Part shown: positions 46,645 through 57,599 of the stretch, one piece after another
Layout: the number at the start of each line of letters is the position of its first letter
Position numbering within the stretch: position 1 is the first letter of the stretch
Assembly (NCBI RefSeq): GCF_014161445.1
Contig: NZ_JABBXA010000006.1
Location: 62,001 to 126,000 of the forward strand
Reading direction: 5' to 3'
Source of the DNA: Microbispora sp. H13382
Lineage (GTDB): Bacteria > Actinomycetota > Actinomycetes > Streptosporangiales > Streptosporangiaceae
DNA length: 64,000 nt
The notes under the pieces: model-generated
Seen by the model: the letters and a program-made list of their open reading frames with translations, nothing else
The model's database searches: none
What the model was told of the DNA's origin: nothing
Translations under genes and position numbers: made by a program

Positions 46645-47809
46645 CCCGGCCCACCCGTGCGAACTCGGCATGGGGACCCGGCACCGCCATCGTGGCGGAG
46701 GCGTCAGCGAGCCAGGAATCGAGCCGGCTCAGCAGAGCGGGTTCGGCCCTCAGCCCGGCGGCGGTGCCGCTGAACACGGCCTGACAGGGGGCGCGCCAGA
46801 TCCGTATCTCGGCGACGGCCCCGGTCATGTCGGTCACCCACACGACGTCGAGCCGGCTGATCGGCGTCGCGGCCCGTGTCCGGTCCGGCGCGCCGCAGTC
46901 CACGCCGTTGACGAAGTCGGTGGTGCCCTGGCTGTCGGTCACGCTCCGTATGGTGGCCGCGGCGTTGAGGAGTCCCCGGATGGGTTCGAGATCCTCTCGT
47001 AGGACCCGGTGAGCGCGCAGCTGAAGATCGGCTCCGTCCGCACGGTAGCGGCAGGCGGTGACCACGGCGAGCGGGCCGGGCAGGAACTCGTCATCGCGGC
47101 CACGGTTGCGCGCCATGCCGTCCTCGGGAAACTCCAGATCCGGCCGGTTGTCGACCTCTGCCACCGCCACCGTGTCCGGGCACGTGGGCGCGGGGACCGC
47201 CGTCGGGTCTCTCGCGATCTGTTCCCGGTAGAAGAAGAGGAAGCGGTCGACGGGGTCGCCCCACAGAAAGCGGGTCCGGCCCGCGTGGTGGACAAGGCCG
47301 CAGTTGCGGTCGAGCAGGAGCAGCGCTGGTGGCCGGTCGCGGTAGCGCACCGCGAACGACAACTGCTCGCCGTATCCCACAGCGGTGCAGGCCTCGCCCA
47401 TGTGCAGGTCCTTGGGCGGCGTACCGCCCTGAGCGGTCATGAGAGCCCGTGCCGCCGCCTCCGCCTCATCTCGCCTGGGCAACGCGTTGAGTACGGCGAT
47501 CATCTCGGCGACGCGGGTGCTGAGGGTGCGGTCTCGTCCGGGCCGTGGCGACGGCATCGGCCCTGGACCGCTCCTCGACGGTGCGATCAGCTCGCACAGT
47601 GTCACCGAGACGGCGCCCTCGGCGGGCACCAGCGGCCCCGGCCTGTCGGCGGTCCCCCGCACGGACATCACCGCGTTAGGGCAGCCGTCCGCCTCCAGAA
47701 ACCGGGTGTCCAGCATCTCGACGGGATACGAGGCGGACGCGGCGAGAAGCAGCGCGATCACGGCCCCGCCGGCCAGCCCACGCCCGATCCGGCCCCGCCA
47801 CGAGATCAT
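46352..47809 (-). CDS. Exported hypothetical protein, 3' end uncertain
   Basis: Up to 485 residues. The N-terminus is a signal anchor or Sec signal (GRGLAGGAVIALLLAASAS after MISWRGRIGR). The mature part has several Cys pairs (EADGCPNAV, GEACTAVGYG, DRNCGLVHHA, APTCPDTVAV, VTACRYRADG, GVDCGAPDRT, WRAPCQAVF), suggesting a disulfide-rich extracellular protein; no family is recognised. Coding evidence ends near 46640. The remaining 290 bp in frame run antisense through the PhzF gene and read as Arg/Pro-rich noise, while a neighbouring frame has a stop at about 46637. Either the gene lost its stop by a frameshift or it truly overlaps PhzF. Confidence 0.6.
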   Translation of the reverse strand: MISWRGRIGRGLAGGAVIALLLAASASYPVEMLDTRFLEADGCPNAVMSVRGTADRPGPLVPAEGAVSVTLCELIAPSRSGPGPMPSPRPGRDRTLSTRVAEMIAVLNALPRRDEAEAAARALMTAQGGTPPKDLHMGEACTAVGYGEQLSFAVRYRDRPPALLLLDRNCGLVHHAGRTRFLWGDPVDRFLFFYREQIARDPTAVPAPTCPDTVAVAEVDNRPDLEFPEDGMARNRGRDDEFLPGPLAVVTACRYRADGADLQLRAHRVLREDLEPIRGLLNAAATIRSVTDSQGTTDFVNGVDCGAPDRTRAATPISRLDVVWVTDMTGAVAEIRIWRAPCQAVFSGTAAGLRAEPALLSRLDSWLADASATMAVPGPHAEFARVGRVTAGLTGLRPEQAPPRRKPGPWSPRLAVPPAADRAVPCRHPDAGSARQRDRPRRGPADTPRKRLRRPRWPGPPRSRRRGTDPAPGRCPPTPATPGAQ

Positions 47810-48013
47810 GAACCGACTGTACGTCGCTCCCTTCCCGGCAGACCAGTGACTCCGAGCGGCACATACCGGGACCCGCGGTGTGAGGGGGTCCTGCAACCGC
47901 GCCGGCCGGCATCGCGGCACAGCTGAATCAGTCCGGCCCGGGACGCACCTCACCGGCCTGGCCGCTCTCGGCCTCATGGAGATCCCGCCGGGCTCGCCCT
48001 CCTGACGCGTCGA

Positions 48014-48050
48014 AGGCGTGCCGTACGGCTGGGAGCCGTACGGCACGCCT
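48014..48050. terminator. Strong terminator after the GH6 gene
   Basis: AGGCGTGCCGTACGGCT (48014-48030) and AGCCGTACGGCACGCCT (48034-48050) form a perfect 17-bp stem with a GGG loop, 15 nt past the cellulase stop on the minus strand. No T-run follows, as usual in actinomycetes. Confidence 0.85.
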
Positions 48051-48064
48051 GGACTACGCGGGGG

Positions 48065-49561
<1,497 letters not shown>

Positions 49562-49739
49562 CTAATAGGCGCAGGCGGGCGGGGGATCGGACCTGTGGAG
49601 CACTTGAAACTTTCACCACAAGTCCGGCCAGGCCGTGATATCTCCAGAAATCATGGTGACGCAGTGTGCCCAAGCGGTTTCGCGAAGTGGCCCAGAGGCC
49701 GTACCCTCCCATAGTGACCTCTTGGGGGGTTTCTTACCG

Positions 49740-51911
49740 ATGACGCTTTCACGCGGTCTCATGCCGCTCGCCGGGGTGCCACGCGTCCTCCTGCCCGCCG
49801 TCGACCTGGGCGAACTGTCCACGCCCGTCGACACCCGGGACACCGGACCGCGCCCGGGCTCGCCCTTGTGGGCCTATCTCACGGCGGTCACCGCCGTCGG
49901 GGTCACCGCGCTGGTGATCGCGCAGGTACGGCTCGGCTTCGGCGAGCTGGGCGAGGTGGCCCGCGCCCCGCTGTTCTGGATACTGACCGTCCTGGTGGTG
50001 CTGGGCGAGCTGCGCCCGGTGATGTTCAGCTCCTCGACGCTCGTCGGGGGCACGCCGGCCTCCACGATGTTCACCTTCGCCGTGCTGATGTACCAGGGCC
50101 TGCCGACGGCGGCGCTGATGCAGGCGATCGCCGTGGTGGTCAGCGGTCTGGTGCACCGCAGGGCCTGGCACCGGGTGTCGTTCAACCTCGCCCAGGTGAC
50201 CCTGGCCTGCGTGGCCGCGGCCGCGGCCTTCGCCGCGTTCGGCGCGCATCCCGCTCCCGGCACCCCCTGGACGCCCGACGGCGGCGACATCCCCGCCATC
50301 GCGGTGGCCGCGGCGGCGTACTTCGCGGTTCGCGCGATCCTGGTCTGCCAGGCGGTGGCGCTGCACGAGCGCCGGCCGCTGGCCCGGGTGATGAAGGCGT
50401 CCATCGGCCCGCAGGCCCTCGTCTACGGCGCGCTGCTCGGCCTCGCACCGCTGGTGGTCGTCGTGATGGCGCACTCCACGGCCCTGGTCCCCCTGTTCGT
50501 CGCGCCGCTGGCCGCCGTCTACTTCACCGCGACGCTCTCGCTGCGCCGCGACCACCAGGCGACCCACGACGGGCTCACCGGCCTGCCGAACCGCAAGATG
50601 CTCATCCTGCGTACGGAGGAGGCCCTGGCCGAGGCGCGCGAACACGAGCGGGTGGGGCTGCTGCTGCTCGACCTCGACCGTTTCAAGGAGGTCAACGACA
50701 CGCTCGGCCATCCGGTCGGCGACCGGCTGCTGCAGATCGTGGCCCACCGGCTCACTCACAGCGTGCGGCCCGGCGACGTGGTGGCCCGCCTCGGCGGCGA
50801 CGAGTTCGCGGTGCTGCTCCCGTCGATCAGGGACGCGCAGGCGGCCAAGGAGGTCGCCTCGCGGCTGCGGGTCGCGCTGACCGAGCCGGTACGCCTCGAG
50901 GGCATGACCTTCGACCTCGACGCGTCGATCGGGATCGCGCTCTATCCCGACCACGCGCCCGACTTCGAGCTGCTGATGCAGCGTTCCGACGTGGCGATGT
51001 ACCTCGCCAAGGAGGGCCGCACCGGCGTCGAGTTCTACCTGCCGGGCAAGGACCGCAACTCGCCGGAACGGCTGAGCCTGCTCGGCGACCTGCGGCGCGC
51101 GATCGACGCCGACGAGCTGGAGCTCCACTATCAGCCCAAGGTGAGCCTCGAGGACGGCAGGGTCGAGAGCGTCGAGGCGCTGCTGCGCTGGTGGCATCCG
51201 GTGCGCGGGCCGATCTCGCCCGCCGAGTTCATCCCGCTGGCCGAGCAGTCGTACCTGATGCGCGAGCTCACCCAGCACGTCATCGGCCACGCGCTGGGGC
51301 AGGCGGCCCGGTGGTGGCACGCGGGCGTCGACGTGCCGGTCTCGGTCAACGTGTCGGCCCGCGACCTGCTGGACTCGAGCCTGCCCGAGCAACTGGAGTC
51401 CGGGCTGGAGAAGCTGGAGCTGCCGCCCGAGGCCATCCGGCTGGAGGTCACCGAGCGCATCCTCATGACCGACCAGGCCTACAGCGCCGACACGATCCGC
51501 ACCCTCGCCGGCCTCGGCATCCAGCTGGCCCTGGACGATTTCGGCACCGGATACTCCTCGCTCGTCCGTCTCCAGCGCCTCCCGGTCTCCGAAGTGAAGA
51601 TCGACGCGTCGTTCGTCCGGCGGCTCGGGGAGTCCCCGGACGACGAGCGCATCGTCCGCTCGATCATCGACCTCGTACGGTCCCTCGGGCTGAGGTCGGT
51701 CGCCGAGGGGGTCGAGTCGCCGGAGATCGCGGCGCTGCTGCGGGACATGGGCTGCCACGCGGGCCAGGGGTGGTGGCTGGCCAAGCCCATGCCGGCCGGT
51801 GAGGCGACCACGTGGCTGCGCGGCCGGCTCAGTGCGGCCTTCCGGGACCGTCAGAGCGGCGGCGCCCCGTCCCCCGCCGCACTGACCCCCGGGACCCGGT
51901 CGTCGCATTAA
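49740..51911 (+). CDS. Membrane GGDEF-EAL protein (c-di-GMP metabolism; RmdB-like by position)
   Basis: 723 residues. An N-terminal membrane region of about 6-7 helices (residues 40-270, for example AYLTAVTAVGVTALVIAQVR) is followed by a GGDEF domain with an intact active site (RLGGDEFAVLLP). An EAL domain follows with VEALLRWWHP (EAL), LEVTERIL and LDDFGTGYSSL. Both halves look catalytically competent. From memory, Streptomyces coelicolor has a GGDEF-EAL phosphodiesterase (RmdB) in the same ligA-gatC interval, so this is a likely orthologue. ATG at 49740 has GGGGGG about 12 nt upstream. No PAS domain is seen. Confidence 0.9.
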   Translation: MTLSRGLMPLAGVPRVLLPAVDLGELSTPVDTRDTGPRPGSPLWAYLTAVTAVGVTALVIAQVRLGFGELGEVARAPLFWILTVLVVLGELRPVMFSSSTLVGGTPASTMFTFAVLMYQGLPTAALMQAIAVVVSGLVHRRAWHRVSFNLAQVTLACVAAAAAFAAFGAHPAPGTPWTPDGGDIPAIAVAAAAYFAVRAILVCQAVALHERRPLARVMKASIGPQALVYGALLGLAPLVVVVMAHSTALVPLFVAPLAAVYFTATLSLRRDHQATHDGLTGLPNRKMLILRTEEALAEAREHERVGLLLLDLDRFKEVNDTLGHPVGDRLLQIVAHRLTHSVRPGDVVARLGGDEFAVLLPSIRDAQAAKEVASRLRVALTEPVRLEGMTFDLDASIGIALYPDHAPDFELLMQRSDVAMYLAKEGRTGVEFYLPGKDRNSPERLSLLGDLRRAIDADELELHYQPKVSLEDGRVESVEALLRWWHPVRGPISPAEFIPLAEQSYLMRELTQHVIGHALGQAARWWHAGVDVPVSVNVSARDLLDSSLPEQLESGLEKLELPPEAIRLEVTERILMTDQAYSADTIRTLAGLGIQLALDDFGTGYSSLVRLQRLPVSEVKIDASFVRRLGESPDDERIVRSIIDLVRSLGLRSVAEGVESPEIAALLRDMGCHAGQGWWLAKPMPAGEATTWLRGRLSAAFRDRQSGGAPSPAALTPGTRSSH

Positions 51912-52007
51912 GACCATGTGACGCGGCGTCGTCGGGTCGGCCGCGCTCGGCGACGAGCCCTAGGATGGGTAGGTCCAATCTCCATCATGAAACGGGTTCG
52001 ACGACTC

Positions 52008-52307
52008 ATGTCCGCCATAACCCGCGATGAGGTCGCTCACCTCGCCCGGCTGTCCCGGCTGGCACTGGCCGACGACGAGCTCGACCACTTCGCCGCCCAG
52101 CTCGACCAGATCGTCGGCGCCGTCGCCCGCGTCGCGGAGGTGGCGGCCGACGACATCCCGCCGTCCTCGCACGCGCTTCCGCTGACCAACGTGTTCCGGC
52201 CCGACGACGTACGGCCCGGCCTCTCGCCCGAGGGCGCCCTGTCCGGCGCGCCCGCGGTGGAGGACGACCGCTTCCGCGTGCCGCGGATCCTCGGGGAGGA
52301 AGAATGA
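52008..52307 (+). CDS. gatC: Asp/Glu-tRNA amidotransferase subunit GatC
   Basis: 99 residues. Stabilises the GatA-GatB complex that converts Glu-tRNA(Gln) and Asp-tRNA(Asn) to the amides. The start [20 protein letters not shown] is typical, and the C-terminal part [20 protein letters not shown] is the conserved extended region. ATG at 52008 is preferred over ATG at 51987, seven codons upstream. A TAGGAT box at 51961-51966 is a likely -10. The stop overlaps the gatA start (ATGA). Confidence 0.95.
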   Translation: MSAITRDEVAHLARLSRLALADDELDHFAAQLDQIVGAVARVAEVAADDIPPSSHALPLTNVFRPDDVRPGLSPEGALSGAPAVEDDRFRVPRILGEEE

Positions 52308-53794
52308 GTCTGATTCGCAAGACCGCCGCCGAGCTCGGCGCGCTGGTCGCCTCCCGAGAGGTCACCGCCGTCGAGGTCGCCCAGGCCCACCTCGACCGGA
52401 TCGCCGAGGTCGACGGCCAGGTCAACGCCTTCCTGCACGTCGACGCCGAGTCCGCGCTGGCACAGGCCCGCGCGGTCGACGAGCGCCTCGCCGGGGGCGA
52501 GACGCTCGGCCCGCTCGCCGGGGTGCCGGTCGCGCACAAGGACGTGTTCACCACGACCGGCATGCCGACGACCGCCGGCTCGAAGATCCTCGAAGGCTGG
52601 CGCCCGCCGTACGACGCGACCGTGACCCGCCGCCTGCGCGAGGCCGGCCTGGTGATCCTCGGCAAGACCAACCTGGACGAGTTCGCCATGGGGTCGTCCA
52701 CGGAGAACTCGGCGTACGGTCCGACGCGCAACCCCTGGGACCTGGACAGGATCCCGGGCGGTTCGTCGGGCGGCTCGTCGGCCGCGGTGTCCGCCTACGA
52801 GGCGCCGCTGTCCACCGGCACCGACACCGGCGGCTCGATCCGCCAGCCCGCCGCGGTCACCGGCATCGTCGGAATGAAGCCGACGTACGGCGGCTCGTCC
52901 CGCTACGGGCTGATCGCGTTCGCGTCCTCGCTCGACACGCCCGGGCCGTTCGCCCGCAACGTGCTCGACGCGGCGCTGCTGCACGAGGCGTTCTCCGGCC
53001 ACGACCCGCTCGACTCGACCTCGATCGACGCGCCGGTCCCGCCGGTCGTGGAGGCCGCGCGCCAGGCCGACGTGGCGGGCATGCGGGTCGGCGTGGTCAA
53101 GGAGTTCGGCGGGGAGGGCTACCAGCCCGGCGTCCTCGCCCGGTTCCAGGAGGCCGTCGACCTGCTGGAGTCGCTCGGCGCCAAGGTCGTCGAGGTCTCC
53201 TGCCCGACCTTCTCCTACGCGCTGCCCGCGTACTACCTGATCGCGCCGTCGGAGTGCTCGTCCAACCTGGCCCGTTTCGACGCCATGCGGTACGGCCTGC
53301 GCGTCGGCGACGACGGCACCCGCAGCGCCGAGGAGGTCATGGCGCTCACCCGGGCGGCCGGCTTCGGGCCCGAGGTCAAGCGGCGCATCATGCTCGGCAC
53401 GTACGCCCTCTCGTCGGGCTACTACGACGCCTACTACGGGCAGGCCCAGAAGGTCCGCACGCTGATCATGCGGGACTTCGAGGCGGCCTTCCAGCAGGTG
53501 GACGTGCTGGTCTCGCCGACCACGCCGACCACGGCGTTCCCGATCGGGGAGCGGGCCGACGACCCGATGGCGATGTACCTCGCCGACCTGTGCACGATCC
53601 CGACCAACCTGGCCGGCAACGCGGCGATCTCGGTGCCCTGCGGCCTCGCCGACGAGGACGGCCTGCCGGTCGGACTGCAGGTCATGGCCCCGGTCCTGGC
53701 CGACGACCGCTGCTACCGGGTCGGCGCGGCCGTGGAGAAGGCCTACGAGAGCCGGTGGGGCGGCCCGCTGCTGTCCCGCGCGCCCGCGCTCTAG
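52304..53794 (+). CDS. gatA: Asp/Glu-tRNA amidotransferase subunit GatA
   Basis: 496 residues; the glutaminase subunit that supplies ammonia. Amidase-signature features are intact: [20 protein letters not shown] (catalytic Lys), [20 protein letters not shown] with the Ser cluster, and [24 protein letters not shown] with the nucleophile Ser. It overlaps gatC by 4 nt. After its TAG there are 25 bp with a good ribosome-binding site for the inserted ATPase gene and no terminator, so the transcript should continue to gatB. Confidence 0.97.
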   Translation: MSLIRKTAAELGALVASREVTAVEVAQAHLDRIAEVDGQVNAFLHVDAESALAQARAVDERLAGGETLGPLAGVPVAHKDVFTTTGMPTTAGSKILEGWRPPYDATVTRRLREAGLVILGKTNLDEFAMGSSTENSAYGPTRNPWDLDRIPGGSSGGSSAAVSAYEAPLSTGTDTGGSIRQPAAVTGIVGMKPTYGGSSRYGLIAFASSLDTPGPFARNVLDAALLHEAFSGHDPLDSTSIDAPVPPVVEAARQADVAGMRVGVVKEFGGEGYQPGVLARFQEAVDLLESLGAKVVEVSCPTFSYALPAYYLIAPSECSSNLARFDAMRYGLRVGDDGTRSAEEVMALTRAAGFGPEVKRRIMLGTYALSSGYYDAYYGQAQKVRTLIMRDFEAAFQQVDVLVSPTTPTTAFPIGERADDPMAMYLADLCTIPTNLAGNAAISVPCGLADEDGLPVGLQVMAPVLADDRCYRVGAAVEKAYESRWGGPLLSRAPAL

Positions 53795-53819
53795 TCGCCG
53801 AGGGGAGGGGAACGGCGGC

Positions 53820-55169
53820 ATGATCACCCGCATCGAGATCGACGGCTTCAAGTCGTTCGAGAACTTCGCGCTCGACCTGCCGCCGTTCCTCGTGCTCATC
53901 GGCACCAACGCCAGCGGCAAATCGAATCTGCTGGACGCTGTGACGTTCGTTGCCACCACCGCGACGCGTGGAGTGGACGCCGCGGTGGCCGAGGTCCGGG
54001 GAGACCCCCGAGGGCTGTTCCGCAGGCGCGGTGACGGAAACCGGGTGGACCGGATGAGATTCGCCCTGGAGATCCTCCTGCCGGGCAGACTGAGTCATCT
54101 GTGTCGCTATGAGCTGGACCTCGTCTGGGCTGAGCCCGTAGGTGCGATCGAGGGGATCGTCGCGGAGCGGCAGCGGATCGTGAGGCTGGGGCCGGAGAGC
54201 TCGCTGCGTTGGGCGTCCGCGGTCGGAGTCGCCGCGGAAGGACTGCGCCCCTGGCCGGTCCCGCTCAAGGCCGGACATGTCATTGACCTGACCGGCATGC
54301 CACCCGTCATCGGGTCAGGAGCCACCAAGCCGGAACAGGCTCGCGCCGAATTGGAGAATCTGGCGAACACCCTCCTCCACTCGCCGTCCCGGCCGGGAAC
54401 GGACGTGGAGCGGGCGGACGAGACCATTCTCGCCGGAGTGTGGCAGGAGCTGAATCTCGTCCGGTTCCTCCATCTGGAGGCTGGCGCGTTGCGTCGCACC
54501 AGTGAGTTGGGCGGTCCCTCGCGGATGGACGCGACCGGGCGCGATCTGCCCAACTACCTGCGATCCCTGATGCTGAGGACCGCGTCGGACAACCGGCCAC
54601 TGGGTGTGGTGGGCGACATCAAGATGCATCTCACCGGACTGGTCCGGGAGATCAGCGACTTTACGGTCGACAAGGACGACCGCCGAAGGGACGTGCGGCT
54701 GGAGTTCTTCTCGCCCTACGAGCAGCGGCTCGATGCCGAGTTCGCCTCCGACGGGACGCTCCGTATGCTGGCGATCCTGGCCTCGCTGCACGACGACGGA
54801 GTGGTGGCCGTAGAAGAGCCCGAGAACGGTGTGTTCCCGGAGCGGCTGCGGCAGCTACTCAACCTCGCACGCGGGCTCGTGACCGATCTCCGGCAGTCTG
54901 TGGAAGACGACGGCCGCGACAATACCGCTTGGCATCGACAGGCGATCTTCACGAGTCATTCGCCGGTCGTGCTCGACGCGGTGCCGTACGAGAACATCGC
55001 GTTCCTCGACATGACGACGGTCATCGAGGACGGGGTGCCCAGCCGGGTGAGCCGGGTGCGACGGTTGCGGGAGGACGCCGGTCCTGTGCGCGTGGCGGGC
55101 GAGCGGTGGCCGCGCGTCACGGACTCGGAGCTCGACAGGTTCCGGGCCGGAGTCGAGGAGCCGGTCTGA
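53820..55169 (+). CDS. ABC-type AAA ATPase (AAA15/21, RloA/OLD-like) inserted between gatA and gatB
   Basis: 449 residues of the SMC/OLD-like ATPase class found in defence modules. Motifs in order: ITRIEIDGFKSFENFALDLP, Walker A LIGTNASGKSNLLDAV (about 27-42), a central helical insert (about 60-280), Walker B plus catalytic Glu VVAVEEPENGVFPERL (about 325-340), and the H-loop IFTSHSPVVLDAV. No C-terminal nuclease domain is fused; that role seems to fall to the next gene, whose ATG shares one base with this stop (TGATG). Codons such as AAA, AAT, ATT and TTG, almost absent in gatA, occur here, suggesting transfer. GGGAGGGG precedes the ATG. Confidence 0.88.
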   Translation: MITRIEIDGFKSFENFALDLPPFLVLIGTNASGKSNLLDAVTFVATTATRGVDAAVAEVRGDPRGLFRRRGDGNRVDRMRFALEILLPGRLSHLCRYELDLVWAEPVGAIEGIVAERQRIVRLGPESSLRWASAVGVAAEGLRPWPVPLKAGHVIDLTGMPPVIGSGATKPEQARAELENLANTLLHSPSRPGTDVERADETILAGVWQELNLVRFLHLEAGALRRTSELGGPSRMDATGRDLPNYLRSLMLRTASDNRPLGVVGDIKMHLTGLVREISDFTVDKDDRRRDVRLEFFSPYEQRLDAEFASDGTLRMLAILASLHDDGVVAVEEPENGVFPERLRQLLNLARGLVTDLRQSVEDDGRDNTAWHRQAIFTSHSPVVLDAVPYENIAFLDMTTVIEDGVPSRVSRVRRLREDAGPVRVAGERWPRVTDSELDRFRAGVEEPV

Positions 55170-55807
55170 TGCGGAGCCTGAGCTGCGTGCTGATCAGGGA
55201 GGGGCCGTCGGATGACTGGTTCCTGCCGATTCTGCTGCGCCGGGCCCTGGAGGAGCTCGTGATCGAGAGCTTCCCGGCCTGCCGGGAGGTGCAGGAGGTA
55301 CGCAGCCTGCCGAAAGCGGGCAACCAGAGTCCTGAGCCCGTGCTCGCGGCGCTGGAGCGGGAGCGGGGCACCTTCGACGTGGTTCTGTACCACCACGACG
55401 GCGCCCCACCGGCGAAGTCGGGTCCTGTGCTGGAGCGGATGCGGCAGACTTGGCGGGCGAGTGACTTCACCGAGCCTCTGGTGGCCGTCGTCCCGATGAG
55501 GGAGACCGAGGCCTGGCTGCTCGCGGACCAGGCGGCTCTCGTCAGGGCGCTCAGTGTGCGCAAGCTCGGCCAGGCGCCTGTTTCGGGACCGGAGGTCGAG
55601 TCTTGCCCCGATCCCAAGGCGGTCGTCGAGACCCTGCTGCGGGACGAGGCCGGGATCAACCCTAGGAAGACCGGAGTGCTCCGGAACTTCTACGTGTCGG
55701 TGGCGGAGAACGCCGGAATCGGCGAACTGCGGAAGGTCCCGGCCTTCCGGCAATGGTGGAATGACATGATCGAAGCATTGGAAGGACTGGGTTACCAGCA
55801 TGGCTGA
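55169..55807 (+). CDS. DUF4276-like (TOPRIM-related) partner of the ATPase
   Basis: 212 residues. [20 protein letters not shown] resembles the first TOPRIM motif (EGxSDxxFL), [17 protein letters not shown] the second, and [17 protein letters not shown] the ExEaWLLAD motif of DUF4276/DUF4435/RloB-type proteins. The usual DxD/DGD is reduced to HHDGA, so one acidic ligand may be missing or displaced. [17 protein letters not shown] is also typical. Probably a metal-dependent nuclease or effector governed by the ATPase. Its ATG is coupled to the ATPase stop, and its last 8 bp overlap the gatB start. Family call from memory of motifs. Confidence 0.75.
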   Translation: MRSLSCVLIREGPSDDWFLPILLRRALEELVIESFPACREVQEVRSLPKAGNQSPEPVLAALERERGTFDVVLYHHDGAPPAKSGPVLERMRQTWRASDFTEPLVAVVPMRETEAWLLADQAALVRALSVRKLGQAPVSGPEVESCPDPKAVVETLLRDEAGINPRKTGVLRNFYVSVAENAGIGELRKVPAFRQWWNDMIEALEGLGYQHG

Positions 55808-57308
55808 TACCGCGACGCTCATGCCGTACGACGAGGCGCTGGAGCGCTTCGAGCCGGTGCTGGGGCTGGAGACGCACGTCGAGCTGGGCACCGACTCGAA
55901 GATGTTCTGCGGCTGCCCGACGACCTTCGGCGCACCGCCGAACACGCATGTCTGCCCGGTGTGCCTGGCACTGCCCGGCTCGCTGCCGACGGCCAACGAG
56001 AAGGCCATCGAGTCGACGATCCGGATCGGCCTCGCGCTGAACTGCAGCATCGCGAAGTGGTGCCGGTTCGCCCGGAAGAACTACTTCTATCCGGACATGC
56101 CGAAGAACTACCAGATCAGCCAGTACGACGAGCCGCTGTGCACGGACGGCTATCTGGACGTCGAGGTGGACGGCAAGATCGTCCGCGTGGAGATCGAGCG
56201 GGTGCACCTGGAGGAGGACACCGGCAAGTCCACCCACGTCGGCGGAGCGACCGGGCGGATCCACGGCGCCGACTACTCGATCGTCGACTACAACCGGGCC
56301 GGCATCCCGCTCGTCGAGATCGTGACCAAGCCGATCGCGGGCACCGACCGGCTCGCCCCCGAGGTCGCCCGCGCGTACGTCACCGAACTGCGCGAGGTGA
56401 TGCGCTCGCTCGGCGTGTCCGACGTGCGGATGGAGCAGGGTTCGCTGCGCTGCGACGTGAACGTCTCGCTGATGCCGCGCGGCTCGGCCGAGTGGGGCAC
56501 CCGTACGGAGACCAAGAACGTCAACTCGCTGCGCAGCGTCGAGCGGGCGGTGCGGGGCGAGATCGAGCGCCAGGCGGCCATCCTCGCCGGGGGCGGGCGG
56601 ATCGTGCAGGAGACCCGCCACTTCCACGAGGACACCGGGCAGACGACCTCCGGACGGTCGAAGGAGGAGGCGCAGGACTACCGCTACTTCCCCGAGCCCG
56701 ACCTGCTGCCTATCGCGCCCGACCCGGCCTGGGTCGAGTCGCTGAAGGCCGCACTGCCCGAGCTGCCGTCGGCGCGGCGCACGCGGCTCCAGCAGGAGTG
56801 GGGCGTGTCCGACCTCGACATGGCCGCCATGCACAACGCCGACGCGATCGACCTGGTCGAGGCGACGGTGGCCGCGGGCGCTCCCGCCGCCGACGCGCGC
56901 AAGTGGTGGATGGGCGAGCTGGCCCGGCGGGCCAACGAGTCGGCCACGGCGCTCGCCGACCTGCCGATCACCCCGGCGCAGGTCGCCCGGGTGACCGAGC
57001 TGGTGGCCTCCGGCGCCCTGAACGACAAGCTGGCCCGCCAGGTGCTGGAGGGCGTGCTCCTCGGCGAGGGCGGCCCGGACGAGGTCGTGGAGAAGCGCGG
57101 GCTCCAGGTCGTGAGCGACGAGGGCGAGCTGTCGGCGATCATCGACCAGGTGCTGGCGGACAACGCCGACGCCGCCGAGAAGGTGCGCGGCGGGAAGATC
57201 GCGGCCGTGGGCGCGCTGGTCGGCGGCGTGATGAAGGCCAGCCGGGGCAAGGCGGACGCGGGCCGGGCCCGTGAGCTGATCCTGGAGAAGCTCGGCGTCC
57301 AGGGCTAG
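55800..57308 (+). CDS. gatB: Asp/Glu-tRNA amidotransferase subunit GatB
   Basis: 502 residues; kinase-like subunit that phosphorylates the tRNA-bound Glu or Asp and amidates it. Clear motifs: [20 protein letters not shown], the zinc-site region (MFCGCPTTF, then [14 protein letters not shown]), [36 protein letters not shown] and a C-terminal YqeY-like tail ([20 protein letters not shown]). ATG at 55800 lies inside the end of the DUF4276-like gene; ATG at 55821 is an alternative start. The insertion therefore leaves gatB translation dependent on or close to the inserted pair. Confidence 0.97.
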   Translation: MADTATLMPYDEALERFEPVLGLETHVELGTDSKMFCGCPTTFGAPPNTHVCPVCLALPGSLPTANEKAIESTIRIGLALNCSIAKWCRFARKNYFYPDMPKNYQISQYDEPLCTDGYLDVEVDGKIVRVEIERVHLEEDTGKSTHVGGATGRIHGADYSIVDYNRAGIPLVEIVTKPIAGTDRLAPEVARAYVTELREVMRSLGVSDVRMEQGSLRCDVNVSLMPRGSAEWGTRTETKNVNSLRSVERAVRGEIERQAAILAGGGRIVQETRHFHEDTGQTTSGRSKEEAQDYRYFPEPDLLPIAPDPAWVESLKAALPELPSARRTRLQQEWGVSDLDMAAMHNADAIDLVEATVAAGAPAADARKWWMGELARRANESATALADLPITPAQVARVTELVASGALNDKLARQVLEGVLLGEGGPDEVVEKRGLQVVSDEGELSAIIDQVLADNADAAEKVRGGKIAAVGALVGGVMKASRGKADAGRARELILEKLGVQG

Positions 57309-57377
57309 GAGAACGCCTGGCGAGTGCCGCCCTCTCGGGCGAGGCGCCGCCGGGGCCATCCGCAGCAGGGGCGTGAG

Positions 57378-57411
57378 GACGGCCGGCCACGGTTCCGCGT
57401 GGCCGGCCGTC
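57378..57411 (+). terminator. Terminator after gatB
   Basis: GACGGCCGGCCAC (57378-57390) pairs perfectly with GTGGCCGGCCGTC (57399-57411) around an 8-nt loop, 69 nt past the gatB stop. It closes the gatCA-ATPase-DUF4276-gatB transcript. Confidence 0.8.
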
Positions 57412-57599
57412 GGGCTGCCCCGGCCGGTCTGGGGACCGGAATGCCTGGTTTGTGACGGGGTGTGAATTTGCCTGTCGTGCCGGGGAAGGCCGGATGCTGC
57501 CAGGCAACGCGCGGAAGGTGTTGCTTTGGGACATATCCAGCAGAGTGTGTTTTAGGGTTAACTGATCGGAGTTGACCTTGAGCTGGAGGAGACCGAGGC

